This document shows, piece after piece, positions 9,244 to 18,657 of a DNA stretch of 49,945 nt. Origin of the DNA: Bacillota bacterium (GTDB lineage Bacteria; Bacillota; UBA4882; UBA8346); the NCBI GenBank assembly GCA_023436305.1, contig JAEZJQ010000047.1:1-49945 (forward strand), in the 5' to 3' direction. Made by a program: the position numbers and the translations under genes. The notes beneath the pieces were generated by a model. That model did not search any database. It was not told the origin of the DNA and saw nothing but the letters and a program-made list of their open reading frames with translations. How positions within the stretch are numbered: the stretch's first letter is position 1; the number at the start of each line of letters is the position of its first letter.

Positions 9244-10995
9244 ATGGGCTTAATATTGCGTTTAAGTTTACGGAATCTATTCCGCCAAAAGAGGAGAAAC
9301 TTATTTTTAGGTATTGGAATCGCCTTTGGAATGATGATCTTTGTTATTGCCAATTCGTTCTCCTATGGAATGGTGGATGTTTTCATTAATGATATTATTT
9401 CCTATGCGTTTGGACATTTGGTCATTCAAAGCACCACGGGAGACGGCACTCCGGGAAGCAGAGATTGTACCATGATTCGCGATAAAGCGCGAATCCTAAA
9501 AATTGTTAAAGAGAATATTAATCAAGGCGATTTAATCAATATTGCGGAAAATTTGCAAATGCCCGGACGGGCTATTGGTAATGGTGAAACGGATAATATT
9601 ATGATCGTTGGCGTAATGTACGAAAATGGAAGAGAATTTGTTTTACGTACAATTGGCGACTTTTTTACTTTGGATGAAGGTGATTTTAACGATTTTTTCA
9701 ATGAACAGATTGAATACCCGGTCATTATTTCACGGCAAAGAGCAATATCGTTGAATGTAAAACTACATGACGAAATCCGGGTACGGGTTCCCATGGTAAC
9801 CGGCCAAATTAATACCGCCAAACTAAATGTGATAGCTATTGCCAATGCTAAAAATTCAACTATGCTTAATGTTTTATTTATGGATGGAAGCCGGGTTAAG
9901 AAATTGCTTGGATATAAACCCTGGGAATCGGCTAGTTTGCAGTTATCCTTAAAGAATCCCAAAGTAAACGCCAAAAAATACGCCAAAATTTTATGGCCTA
10001 AATTAAAACCGGAGCTTATAACAATCGTCGGGAAGATAAATCATCAGGAATGCCGGGTTTTAGCCTTTAAAAATGATGATTGGGCCAAGAAGATGTTACG
10101 GAATAATATCCGGATCATTCAAGGAAATCAAGAAAAAGCTTTTTCCAAAGAGGGTGTAATGCTCTCCCAACAATTGGCCCAAAAATCTCATTTAAATGTG
10201 GGTGATGAGTTTCGTTATCAATATCCCTCAAAATTCCGGGGATTCCATGAAGAAGTCTTCAAAGTTAGTGCAATTTACGATTCAAAAACCAAGTTGGGCG
10301 GTGACGTTGTTTTATTGAACGGGGAAAAAATCTATGATGTTTATGATCTGTTTTTGCCCGCTCAAAACGATTGGGAATATATTGGGAAAAATGATCCCTT
10401 GTATCCGCTGTTTGCGACTGAGTGGAAACTGTTACCGCGAAGCCCGAACTTTGATGTATTACAACAAAAATACAGTGATGAAGAACTTGTCAAGTCGGAT
10501 CAAACCAAAATAGATGTTATCACCATGTATGAGGGCGCCAGCTTTTTATTAAAAATCGAAACCGTGTTAAATTCGATTACTATGGTTGCCATTTTGGTGC
10601 TGTTTTTTATTATCCTGATCGGTGTCGTCAATACTCTCCGAATGACCATTAAGGAAAGAACCCGTGAAATTGGTACTGTAAGGGCAATTGGGATGCAGAA
10701 AACCGATATTCGAAATGAATTTGTCATGGAGGTTTTATTACTTACGGTAATTGCTTGTGTCGTGGGAATTATAGCCGGAATCATCATGATCCAAATTTTA
10801 AGTTTGATTCAATTTGAAGCCAGTAATGATTTGAGTATAGTTCTTAAAGACAGGCATTTGTTCTTTAAATTAAATCCATTAGCAATATTGGGTAATTTTT
10901 TCCTAATTTTACTTATCACCGGAATAACAGCTTATTTCCCGGCGAAACGGGCGGCTGATCTCAAAGCGGTTGAGTCTTTACGGCATTATGAATAA
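9244..10995 (+). CDS. FtsX/LolE-type ABC transporter permease, second copy
   Basis: A 583-residue permease with the same plan as its neighbour. It has an N-terminal helix near 20-40, a large extracytoplasmic domain to about residue 435, then helices near 442-463, 498-517 and 545-565. The coupling segment ERTREIGTVRAIGMQK is present. The start ATG follows TTTAGGGGTGAAAAT, 16 bases after the previous stop. Its external domain is longer than in the first permease, as in LolC/LolE pairs where one subunit binds the substrate and the other docks the chaperone; which does which cannot be told here. Confidence 0.9.
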   Translation: MGLILRLSLRNLFRQKRRNLFLGIGIAFGMMIFVIANSFSYGMVDVFINDIISYAFGHLVIQSTTGDGTPGSRDCTMIRDKARILKIVKENINQGDLINIAENLQMPGRAIGNGETDNIMIVGVMYENGREFVLRTIGDFFTLDEGDFNDFFNEQIEYPVIISRQRAISLNVKLHDEIRVRVPMVTGQINTAKLNVIAIANAKNSTMLNVLFMDGSRVKKLLGYKPWESASLQLSLKNPKVNAKKYAKILWPKLKPELITIVGKINHQECRVLAFKNDDWAKKMLRNNIRIIQGNQEKAFSKEGVMLSQQLAQKSHLNVGDEFRYQYPSKFRGFHEEVFKVSAIYDSKTKLGGDVVLLNGEKIYDVYDLFLPAQNDWEYIGKNDPLYPLFATEWKLLPRSPNFDVLQQKYSDEELVKSDQTKIDVITMYEGASFLLKIETVLNSITMVAILVLFFIILIGVVNTLRMTIKERTREIGTVRAIGMQKTDIRNEFVMEVLLLTVIACVVGIIAGIIMIQILSLIQFEASNDLSIVLKDRHLFFKLNPLAILGNFFLILLITGITAYFPAKRAADLKAVESLRHYE

Positions 10996-11019
10996 ATTTA
11001 TAGATAGGGGTTATCGTTA

Positions 11020-11793
11020 ATGAATAAAAAAGGACTGATTTGTTTCGTTTTATTATTATTATTCGTCTTGCCAAATACGCTTTTCGCGGCGCCGAAAGTG
11101 AATGATATCCTAAAAGAGCTGGAATTTATCATGGAATTAAAGAGCGAGGGCACCGCTAAATTGGTGATCACCCAACAAAAAGCTAAAGAGGGAACCAAGG
11201 TATATGAATCCATTTATTATCGCCGGGATTCCGACCGCTCGTTTTTGATCGTTATGACCGCCCCGGAAGTTGAAAAAGGGAATGGTTACTTGAAACAGGG
11301 CGATAATTTTTGGATGTACCGGCGCAATACCCGGACCTTTCAACATATCAACCGTGATGAAAATATTGCCGGGTCCGATTCCAAGGGTCAGGATTTTGAA
11401 TACAAAAAATTGACCGAGATGTACCAACCAGTGAACGATAATGCCGGGAATGATAAGATCATCGAAACCAAATTGGGAGAGATTCCGGTCTATCAATTCG
11501 AAGTCACCGCCAAGATCGATGACGTATCCTACCCTACACAGGTTTATTGGGTCCAAAAAAATAACTTGCTACCACTTAAAATCCAGAGTTATTCATTAAG
11601 TGGGACGTTAATGCAGACCGCCTACTATTTAAAATATACTCAAATTGAAGGGAAGTACTTGTGGATCAAAGCCTTGTTTATTGATGAATTTGAAAAAGGC
11701 CACAAATCGCTGGCGGAAGTTAAAAACATTTCTGTACACAAGATCGATAATTTTGTCTTTACCAAGGCTTATTTGGAAAGTTTAAGCAAGTAG
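11020..11793 (+). CDS. LolA-like outer-membrane lipoprotein-sorting family protein
   Basis: 257 residues with a clear signal peptide (MNKKG then a hydrophobic run, cleavage about residue 23). The body resembles the LolA-like lipoprotein-sorting family (COG2834 / PF17131-type): a beta-rich domain with the pattern YRRDSDRSFLIVMTAPEVEKG and a later WMYRRNTRTFQHI stretch. In this family such proteins sit next to LolCDE- or MacB-like ABC genes, exactly as here, and are thought to carry lipids or lipoproteins through the periplasm. Spacing from the second permease is 24 bases, so it is probably co-transcribed and ends the operon before the hairpin at 11935-11968. Confidence 0.85.
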   Translation: MNKKGLICFVLLLLFVLPNTLFAAPKVNDILKELEFIMELKSEGTAKLVITQQKAKEGTKVYESIYYRRDSDRSFLIVMTAPEVEKGNGYLKQGDNFWMYRRNTRTFQHINRDENIAGSDSKGQDFEYKKLTEMYQPVNDNAGNDKIIETKLGEIPVYQFEVTAKIDDVSYPTQVYWVQKNNLLPLKIQSYSLSGTLMQTAYYLKYTQIEGKYLWIKALFIDEFEKGHKSLAEVKNISVHKIDNFVFTKAYLESLSK

Positions 11794-11934
11794 AACAAGG
11801 ATTCCACAGCTCAAATAAAATAAATCCAGATTCAAAGCAGAGTGAAAAACGAATATGTTATTAATTGATTTCGAATATTTTGGTTCAACATTGCTTAAGA
11901 ATGGATTAAAATCTAAAAACCTTTTCGTTAAATT

Positions 11935-11968
11935 TCGGCATTTTTCGACATGATGCCGATATTTTTTT
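11935..11968 (+). terminator. Probable rho-independent terminator of the ABC/LolA operon
   Basis: A 7-bp stem, TCGGCAT (11935-11941) with ATGCCGA (11953-11959), has an 11-base loop and is followed by a T-rich run. It lies about 140 bases after the LolA-like gene. Confidence 0.6.
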
Positions 11969-12118
11969 CGATCCCTGGAAATCGGTTACTATCCTCAAAA
12001 TCTTTAAGGACTTTATATTGAGATGATTTTCGATATCATGACGCACTGGAAAGATCACCAAATGTTAACATAAAAAACGGCAAAATTCGACATGAGACCT
12101 GGAGGAGATATATTATAA

Positions 12119-12190
12119 TTGAATCGATATTCGGAAAATAGTGGTAAGCCATTTTTACTCTTATATTTATGGGCAATTTTAAGGTTTTAA
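12119..12190 (+). CDS. Possible 23-residue microprotein
   Basis: A TTG codon at 12119 has GGAGGAG (12102-12108) ten bases upstream and opens a 23-codon frame. Its second half, GKPFLLLYLWAILRF, is strongly hydrophobic with a basic end, like small membrane peptides. No family is recognised. It could equally be a chance frame behind a purine-rich stretch. Confidence 0.25.
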   Translation: MNRYSENSGKPFLLLYLWAILRF

Positions 12191-12226
12191 TCAATATAAT
12201 CGATGATTGACGGGGTGTTTAGGCCA

Positions 12227-12424
12227 ATGGTTTTAAATAATGATGAACGCAAGGTGTTGGAGCACCTTATCTTATCAAAGTTGGTTTTATTAACGGAAGT
12301 CTCCCAGGCGTATAAGCTGAAAAAGTCGAAAGGACATCCGATATCGGATTCCATTGAAAAAAAGATGATGGTATGTGAACAGGAATCAAATATTCTGGGA
12401 GGGCTGTTACAGAAATTATCGTGA
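12227..12424 (+). CDS. Small hypothetical protein, helical
   Basis: 65 residues from the ATG at 12227; an upstream in-frame ATG at 12203 would give 73. The upstream GACGGGGTG is a weak ribosome binding site for either. The sequence is leucine-rich and charged, consistent with a small all-helical protein. It recalls Spo0E-like peptides in size but lacks the SQELD signature, so I do not assign it. A terminator at 12459-12490 directly after it supports a real transcription unit. Confidence 0.45.
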   Translation: MVLNNDERKVLEHLILSKLVLLTEVSQAYKLKKSKGHPISDSIEKKMMVCEQESNILGGLLQKLS

Positions 12425-12458
12425 TTGGCGGCGCACTACAACCTTTGATTGCGATGGG

Positions 12459-12490
12459 AACGGGAGTGATTCAAAACGGCTCCCGTTTTT
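12459..12490 (+). terminator. Rho-independent terminator
   Basis: An 8-bp stem, AACGGGAG (12459-12466) with CTCCCGTT (12480-12487), runs directly into a T-run. It follows the small gene ending at 12424. Confidence 0.8.
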
Positions 12491-12593
12491 TGTTATTCAA
12501 TCGGGTTATTTATGGTGGGACAAACAATAATTGAAAGCCCGCCAAGTGGATCTAAAATATATACTAAAAGTATATTTATTAAGGGCTACGATT

Positions 12594-12623
12594 CGGTTAA
12601 ATTATATGTTAACCGATTTTTTT
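12594..12623 (+). terminator. Terminator-like hairpin ahead of the Het-C-like gene
   Basis: CGGTTAA (12594-12600) pairs with TTAACCG (12609-12615) and is followed by a T-rich run. A second AT-rich hairpin lies just upstream (about 12556-12580). It is placed before the Het-C-like gene, with no clear gene in front of it after the terminator at 12459, so it may be an attenuator-like leader hairpin instead. Confidence 0.45.
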
Positions 12624-12716
12624 ATTTCCACCCAGATCATGGTATTTTGAAAGGAGGTCGCCAATCCAAATCTGCCCATTTTGAAATTATCGGTGAAATC
12701 TGTAGGAGGTGTTATT

Positions 12717-15700
12717 ATGAAATTGAGTAAGCTTTTTAAATTATTTTTGGTAAATCTTTTGATTTTAAGCGGTCTCATATTATTTTCGAATCGTGTTATG
12801 GCCTATAATATGGGCTACCATTACGATTTAATTCGGGAAGCGATGATTAAAGAGGGATTTGACTGGGACGCATATTCAATCGCCTTGGCTGCCAATTCCT
12901 ATGTGGATATTTTTCAAGAAGAGAGTACGGAGTATTTAATTGATGACACATTTTGCGAAAAATCAAAAGTGCTGGTGGAATGTTTGCATTTTGATCAACT
13001 CTATTATGATCCCAATAATGATCAGGATTTAATTAAAAAATACTGGCAACGGTTAATTGCCAACACCTATCATGCGGTGCGGGAAAAAGTAAACCGGAAC
13101 GACCCAATGGGGTTATTGATGATTATGGGAATAACGATTCATATTCTGAATGATTTTTATGCCCATTCCAATTGGACGGAGTTGGATTTGCCCACCTATA
13201 CAAATCAGGAAGATGCCACTTATTTTGACGTTATAAAGGATTATCCGGATAAACTGGAGGTTGCCGTTAACAATTATAAACAATTGCCCATACCTAAAAA
13301 TACCTATGGCTTTTATACCAATGGCAATGACTATGTCCCGACTCCGGATCATAATTCTTCCTGCAAAGATTATGCAGGAACACCGTATTTTGATGGAAGT
13401 TACCGCATTGCATACCGGGGGACGCTGGAATGGATTAAATTAATCGAAAAATGGGTCTGCCAGGATTTTAACAGTCCAGGGTTTTGGAGTCGCTTAAAAA
13501 CATATGACTTTATACGTCCCGAGGGGAAAACCCATCTTGCCACTTTAACCAGCGGTGGATGAAGGGACTATCCGCTGGATGATGACTGCGGCTAAATGCT
13601 GGAAGCAAAGATGGGTCATTAACTGGTACAACTTCTTAACGGAATTTGAAGTGGCGGTTGATAACATGCCCAATGTGCCCGGATTTGGTTTTACTGAACA
13701 GGTGGATCACTTCCCGTATTTGGGGATTGATTGGTTTGAAATTGTTCCCTGATTGCAATCGGGCTAATTCAAGCCAAAGATACCAACAATGTTCATCGGG
13801 TGCAAAGTGTCGATCATTTGGCGGAGGCTTTGGCCGGGAATAAACAGGATTTTCATAAAACCGTTCAGGTTACGGCTGTGGATATCAGTAATACAGAAAT
13901 ACCTTATCTGGATTCGGATCCGGTTTTGGGTCCGGTTATTACGGATGCCATAACAACGTTAGCGAATTCCTTCAAAGATAACTATAACGTAAAATGGCTT
14001 CGTTTGAGTATCCCCAAGGTAAGAGACCTTGACGGCGCGGATTGGTTCGATTTCAATTTGAATGATGAAGAGTGGGGTGGTACCAGTGATTATTGGGGCC
14101 TGTGGACCATCAACGGCATTCAGTACTCCGAGTCAGAATATACGGATGAAAGTGAACCTTGTACCAATTGGGGAGTTATCAAACCGTTATGGAACAATGA
14201 TCCGGTCGAAATTAAGGTGGAAATGTTCGAAAGTGATCCAACCAATCATAAGGACGAAACTATGGATATCTCTCCGGACAATAGCCGGTTTGATCTGACA
14301 TTTACCATGAACCCCGCCACCGGGGAAATGACCGGTCTGCCCAATGGCTGTGACATATCGTACAATATTCACGATGGTTATATCGTGCGCAGCCCGGGGA
14401 ATGATGATGATCTCCAAGCGGAGGTTAACCTTAAGGCCAAGTTTTTAAAACCGATTCCCGCCCAAATCGAAGTGACCATTTTGGAGGCTTGTACCAAAGA
14501 TAAAGTGGACTCGGAAATCGGCGGCCTGTTTTATCATGAAAGCGTATGGGCGGATTTTTACGGAAAAGTGACGATTAACGGCTATCAATTCCCGGCTACC
14601 GGGGATATCAGCAATGAGGACCATATTTTACCCGATTGGAAGTTTTTCACGGAAGTCAATAAGGATGGCACGGATATTCCCATCCGGATCGAACTGTGGG
14701 ATTCGGACCCCGGAGATGATGATCACTGTGATATCAATCCTGCCGGTGGCAAAAGATACCTGGATCTGGTCTATCATATGTCGGACAATACAATCACCGG
14801 GGATGTAAGCGGTAATGCCGGTGAACGGTTATATAGTGAAGGACAGGGCGATAGTGACCGTTGTATGATATGGTTTGTGATCAATCCGGTAACAGCGAGT
14901 GGAGCACCCGTTGGGAGCTCTTCCAGCCAACTTTACTTAAAATATAAAAATGGCGATGGTGGCACCGGTCAGGACAACCAAATAAAACCGCACTTGATTC
15001 TGGCCAACCGTGGCAATGCCCCCGTTTCATTGAAAGATGTCAAGATTCGCTACTGGTACACCTCCGAAGGCGGCCAGGACCAGCAATTCTGCGTGGATTT
15101 CGCCGGACTTGGCAATGCCAATATTATTGGAAAATTTTCTAAAATTGATAAAAAGCGGGTTGGGGCGGATTCATACTTGGAGATTGGTTTTACCGGGACA
15201 GCGGGAAACCTGCCTGGTAACCAGGATACCGGTGAAATTCAAGTCCGTTTCAATAAAAGTGATTGGAGTAATTATAATGAGGCCGACGATTATTCTTATG
15301 GCCCCTCCCAAGTGAATTATGGATATTGGAATAAAATTACCGTTTATCTGAACGGCGTCTTGGTTTATGGTACGGAACCGCCGGTTGATAATACTCCACC
15401 AAAGATCCCTAACCTGTTGGTAAAGTATCGGTGTTTGGATCCAACCCCCGGCAATAACGAGATTAAACCGAATTTTATTGTTGTAAACAACAGTAGCAGT
15501 GACATTCCTTTGAGCGGATTGAAGATCCGATACTGGTACACACGGGATGGTATCCAAACTCAGAACTATTGGGTGGATTACGCGACGAAAGGCAGTAATA
15601 ATATCACTTGCAGTTTTGTGACGCTAAATACAGCCCGACCCGGAGCAGATGCTTATCTGGAGGTTGGATTTACCAGTGCGGCCGGGATTGTTTTTGGTGG

Positions 15701-15863
15701 CGGCAATGACAGTGGCGAAGTCCAAATCCGGGTAAGTCCTGTGGATTGGAGTCAAACGTATAATGAAACCAATGATTATTCGTTTGATCCCTCAAAAACA
15801 GTTTATACCGAGTGGAACCGGATCACACTTTATTATAACGGGGTTTTAATTTACGGTGTTTAA
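12717..15863 (+). pseudogene. Secreted Het-C/zinc-phospholipase-like protein with two C2-like and two CBM3 domains, broken by two frameshifts
   Basis: The start at 12717 has AGGAGG at 12703-12708 and gives a signal peptide (about 1-29). The N-terminal domain carries H35, D64, H91 and H142-x3-D146-x3-H150 (HILNDFYAHSNW), the metal-ligand pattern of Het-C/zinc-dependent phospholipase C-type folds. The frame stops at 13562, continues in the +1 frame from about 13545 to 13752, then returns to the first frame and stays open to 15863. Two beta-sandwich repeats follow (about 13955-14430 and 14460-14880), each with an ELWDSDP-like acidic motif reminiscent of calcium-binding C2 domains. Then come two CBM3 modules (about 14930-15366 and 15410-15860) with NQIKPHLIL/NEIKPNFIV and KIRYWYT. 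The intact product would be about 1048 residues. Because coding quality is kept on both sides, this is either a very recent break or two sequence errors. Confidence 0.8.
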
Positions 15864-15927
15864 CCTTAAATGATCGGTTAAAAATCGAAATCCGGCCGGT
15901 TTTAAGTGGATATTAGACATATTCGGA

Positions 15928-16043
15928 GGCTGTCTAAAAAGAACTTTAAAATCGATAAAATATACAATATATAGCAGTCCTTGACAAAGCAAACCATTAT
16001 ATATTGTATATTTTTATCATTAAAGATTCCTTTTGGGACAGCC
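15928..16043. repeat. MITE-like long inverted repeat
   Basis: Left arm 15928-15973 and right arm 15998-16043 are inverted copies, 35 of 46 positions identical. The outer 7 and inner 16 bases match perfectly, with a 24-base centre. The ends, GGCTGTC inward, are like the GGGGCTGTCCCAAA ends seen on several Bacillota insertion-sequence families. No transposase is inside and I see no clear target duplication. It could also act as a hairpin after the Het-C-like gene. Confidence 0.65.
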
Positions 16044-16216
16044 CCTTATTTTGTGGTTTGCCTGGTACGGGTGCCAATTTAAAATATGAAAATATTACGA
16101 CCGGAATTAGCAGCCAAAAGCAAGGATATAATAGTATTAAATTGTTGTCAAACAAGTTTTTGAACGAAAACCAACCCAGTAAGGTTTCCATCAATTCGGA
16201 AAGGAAGCAGCATATT

Positions 16217-17101
16217 ATGCAAAGAATATATCTTGTTTTTCTTCTAGTCATCCTTATTCCAAGCCTCCTCTTGGCTCAAACCGGCCGGGTGGTCTCCTAC
16301 GGTAGCGACCTGACCCCGGAAGAACAGATTGTTGTTTTTCGGGATTTCCCACTGCCCCAGGATTTACAGCCGGGCCAGATTAAGAGTTTAAAGGTTACCA
16401 ACGAAGAAGAATGGAGCCTGCTCAAAGGCCTGGTACCGGATGAACAGATTGGCACACAAGCCATTTCCTCGGTTTATGTTGAGAAATTAACCGGGGGAGA
16501 GGGGATTAAGGTTCAGACCAAGAATCTTACTTATATTACACCGCATATCCTGGCCAATGCCCTGGCTACTTCCGGAGTAGCCGATGCCAAGGTTTTTGCC
16601 ACGGCCCCGCGCCCGGTTTCGGGAACCGCTGCTTTAACCGGGATCTATAAATGTTTCGAAGAACTGACGCATCAGTCCTTATCGGCGTTTGCCAAACGGA
16701 TCGCGGCCCAGGAGATGATCGAAACCAGCGCTTTGGGAGAAAAGTCCGGCAAGGAACAAAGCGCTCTTTTCATGGAACGGGTTAAGGAGCGGGTCATTAC
16801 TGGCCGGACAAATACAAAACCCGAAGTGATCAAGATCATTCAACAGACGGCCCGGGAACAAAACCTGAAAATAGCCAATGAAGATCAAACGCGGCTGGCC
16901 GATCTATTATTGAAAATCGAAGGTTTGAACCTGAACCTGGCCAAGCTGCAGTCCCAATTAAAGAATTACCGGCAGGCGCAAGAAACGAAACCGTCTCCGG
17001 CCCCACAGTCCTTTATGTCCAAAATTATCGCCTTCCTGCAATCCCTGTTTAAGCAGTTATTTTCATTTGTCGGCCGGGTCTTCACTTCACCGTCCCAATA
17101 A
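16217..17101 (+). CDS. DUF1002 family secreted protein (YpuA-like)
   Basis: 294 residues with a signal peptide (MQRIYLVFLL then hydrophobic, cleavage about residue 19). After it come the DUF1002 hallmarks: SYGSDLTPEEQ, GTQAISSVYVEKL, GIKVQTKNLTYITP and ANALATSGVADAKVFA, then PVSGTAALTGI. The function of the family is unknown; B. subtilis YpuA is a member. The frame is open upstream to 16004, but those codons overlap the MITE-like repeat. The ATG at 16217 has GGAAAGGAAG in front and begins the signal peptide, so I choose it. The C-terminal 50 residues form a coiled coil and a basic/hydrophobic tail. It is monocistronic by context. Confidence 0.88.
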   Translation: MQRIYLVFLLVILIPSLLLAQTGRVVSYGSDLTPEEQIVVFRDFPLPQDLQPGQIKSLKVTNEEEWSLLKGLVPDEQIGTQAISSVYVEKLTGGEGIKVQTKNLTYITPHILANALATSGVADAKVFATAPRPVSGTAALTGIYKCFEELTHQSLSAFAKRIAAQEMIETSALGEKSGKEQSALFMERVKERVITGRTNTKPEVIKIIQQTAREQNLKIANEDQTRLADLLLKIEGLNLNLAKLQSQLKNYRQAQETKPSPAPQSFMSKIIAFLQSLFKQLFSFVGRVFTSPSQ

Positions 17102-17107
17102 GTATTA

Positions 17108-17137
17108 TTGACATGTGGGTATTCCATCCGATATAAT
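17108..17137 (+). promoter_or_regulatory. Consensus sigma-A promoter of the cysteine T-box operon
   Basis: TTGACA (17108-17113), 18-base spacer, TATAAT (17132-17137): both boxes are perfect. A second TATAAT (17258-17263) lies closer to the T-box but lacks a good -35 at normal spacing. Confidence 0.75.
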
Positions 17138-17269
17138 AAAGTGAAATAAATATCTAGTTTTCCTTAAAAAATTAACTTTCATCGGAAAAATTGGTTCAGC
17201 GGCTTTTCCAAGGATGGTTCATCCCAAGGTTTGATACCAATCATGCCGTATTATGGATATAATAGGAAA

Positions 17270-17535
17270 TCGTTGATGGGGAATTAAATCCCGGTTTTGA
17301 CGTTTTAGAGAGGGCAGGACTGGTGAAACTGCCTAACCGATGCCGGAAACTTGCACCCCTGAGTGGTTGGGCTAAATTTAAGCAAACCGATTCTTGATTT
17401 GCTATTAAAGAGTAGTTTAACCCGGTTAAGCCCGTTATCGCTTGGCGCGTTTACGCGCCAAAGTGGGATCTTTGATCCAAACAGAGTGGAACCGCGAATT
17501 AACCTTCGTCTCTAACAGAGATGGAGGTTTTTTAT
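17270..17535 (+). ncRNA. T-box riboswitch leader, probably tRNA-Cys responsive
   Basis: The T-box sequence AGAGTGGAACCGCG (17483-17496) is followed by a terminator hairpin at 17501-17529 and a T-run. Upstream is a Stem I region with AGAGAGGGCAG (about 17308) and a GGAAACTTGCACC stretch. The TGC at 17352-17354, followed by A, is my best specifier codon and would read cysteine. A perfect hairpin with GGCGCG arms (about 17443-17462) probably corresponds to Stem III. The downstream genes, cysteine synthase and CysRS, fit: uncharged tRNA-Cys should stabilise the antiterminator and turn them on. The 5' boundary is approximate. Confidence 0.9.
17501..17535 (+). terminator. T-box regulated terminator
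   Basis: The arms at 17501-17513 and 17517-17529 pair with a small mismatch and lead into TTTTTT. The 5' arm lies next to the T-box motif, so the antiterminator and terminator are mutually exclusive. Confidence 0.85.
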
Positions 17536-17757
17536 ATGGATTAATTAATCATAATGCAACTTGGCAAAAAAGACAAATTTGCTTCAATTAGAATTTATTT
17601 GAATGCAATTTTGGATAAGTCGATTCCGGCGCGCCGACATATAATATAATTATTTAAAAATGGTTAACTTTTTTAGCAACTGTTCCGAATGATTTTTTGA
17701 AGTTGCGGTCAATTCGGGATGATTGAAAAGGACGAAAAGTCTTTGGAGGGATATGTT

Positions 17758-18657
17758 ATGCATAGTGATATTTTAGAAACCATCGGCAATACTCCGTTAG
17801 TTAAAATTAATCATTTATATCAAAATCCTAACATTTCTATTTATGCCAAACTTGAGGGCTATAATCCCACGGGGAGCATCAAGGACCGGATTGCCTTGAA
17901 AATGATCGAACAGGCGGAAGCGGAGGGGAAACTGGTTAAGCGAAAAACCATTATTGAACCGACTTCCGGGAATACTGGAATTGGGTTGGCCATGATTGGG
18001 GCGGTGAAAGGGTACCCGGTGGAAATTGTAATGAGTGAAGCGGTTTCCATCGAGCGGCGAAAAATGATCCAAGCCTTCGGCGCCAGAGTCACGCTTACCG
18101 ATGCCAATTTGGGAACGGATGGCGCTATCTTGAAAGCCCGGGAATTAGTGAAACAAGATCCGGATAAATATTTCATGCCCGACCAGTTTTCCAATGAGTT
18201 CAATAAACTGGCCCATTATAAAACCACGGCGGAAGAAATCTGGGAACAGACGGGCGGCCGCCTGAATTATTTTGTTTCCGCCCTGGGCACTTCGGGGACC
18301 ATTATGGGTGTCAGCAAATATCTCAAGGAAAAGAATCCGAATATCCGGATCGTATCCGCCCATCCGGTGAAAGGCCATTACATTCAAGGCTTGAAGAATA
18401 TGGAGGAGGCCATCGTTCCGGCGATTTACGATCCGTCGCGGATCGACGAAACAATTATGGTGGAAACCCAAATTGCTTTTGATCTGGCCCGGGAGATCGT
18501 GAAACAGGAAGGGATTTTAGTGGGCATGAGCAGCGGCGCCGCCATGTTCGCCGCCTTGGAGATTGCCCGTGAAATTGACGCCGGAACTATCGTGACCATC
18601 TTCCCGGATCGTGGTGAAAAGTACTTAAGTACGGGATTGTTTATGATTAACGAGTAG
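17758..18657 (+). CDS. cysK: Cysteine synthase (PLP-dependent, CysK/CysM family)
   Basis: 299 residues. It makes cysteine from an activated serine (normally O-acetylserine) and sulfide. Fold-type II PLP features: the cofactor lysine K42 in PTGSIKDR, SGNTG at 70-74 for substrate binding, and the glycine loop GTSGTIMG. The upstream ATG at 17719 is in frame, but the ATG at 17758 has GGAGGG eight bases away and starts the conserved IGNTPLVKI at the right place. It is the first gene after the Cys T-box. The segment HPVKGHYIQGL differs from the classic E. coli CysK and CysM loops, so the acceptor (O-acetylserine or O-phosphoserine) cannot be fixed from sequence alone. Confidence 0.92.
   Translation: MHSDILETIGNTPLVKINHLYQNPNISIYAKLEGYNPTGSIKDRIALKMIEQAEAEGKLVKRKTIIEPTSGNTGIGLAMIGAVKGYPVEIVMSEAVSIERRKMIQAFGARVTLTDANLGTDGAILKARELVKQDPDKYFMPDQFSNEFNKLAHYKTTAEEIWEQTGGRLNYFVSALGTSGTIMGVSKYLKEKNPNIRIVSAHPVKGHYIQGLKNMEEAIVPAIYDPSRIDETIMVETQIAFDLAREIVKQEGILVGMSSGAAMFAALEIAREIDAGTIVTIFPDRGEKYLSTGLFMINE

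Larger units (their letters stand above)
11794..12202. other. Intergenic region after the LolA-like gene
   Basis: Apart from the hairpin at 11935-11968 it holds a repeated ten-mer TTCGACATGA (11944 and 12087) and the possible microprotein at 12119-12190. No RNA gene is recognised. Confidence 0.4.

Noticed and set aside
11944..12093. Two TTCGACA sites that read as reverse Spo0A boxes (TGTCGAA)
   Set aside because: The first lies in the loop of a terminator hairpin and the consensus is too short to trust; no sporulation gene is beside them.
12512..12730. 72-codon frame ahead of the Het-C-like gene
   Set aside because: It crosses a terminator-like hairpin and an AT-rich palindrome and overlaps the real start; no ribosome binding site.
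16004..16216. Upstream extension of the DUF1002 frame
   Set aside because: It runs through one arm of the inverted repeat and would put 70 residues before the signal peptide; the ATG at 16217 is the sensible start.
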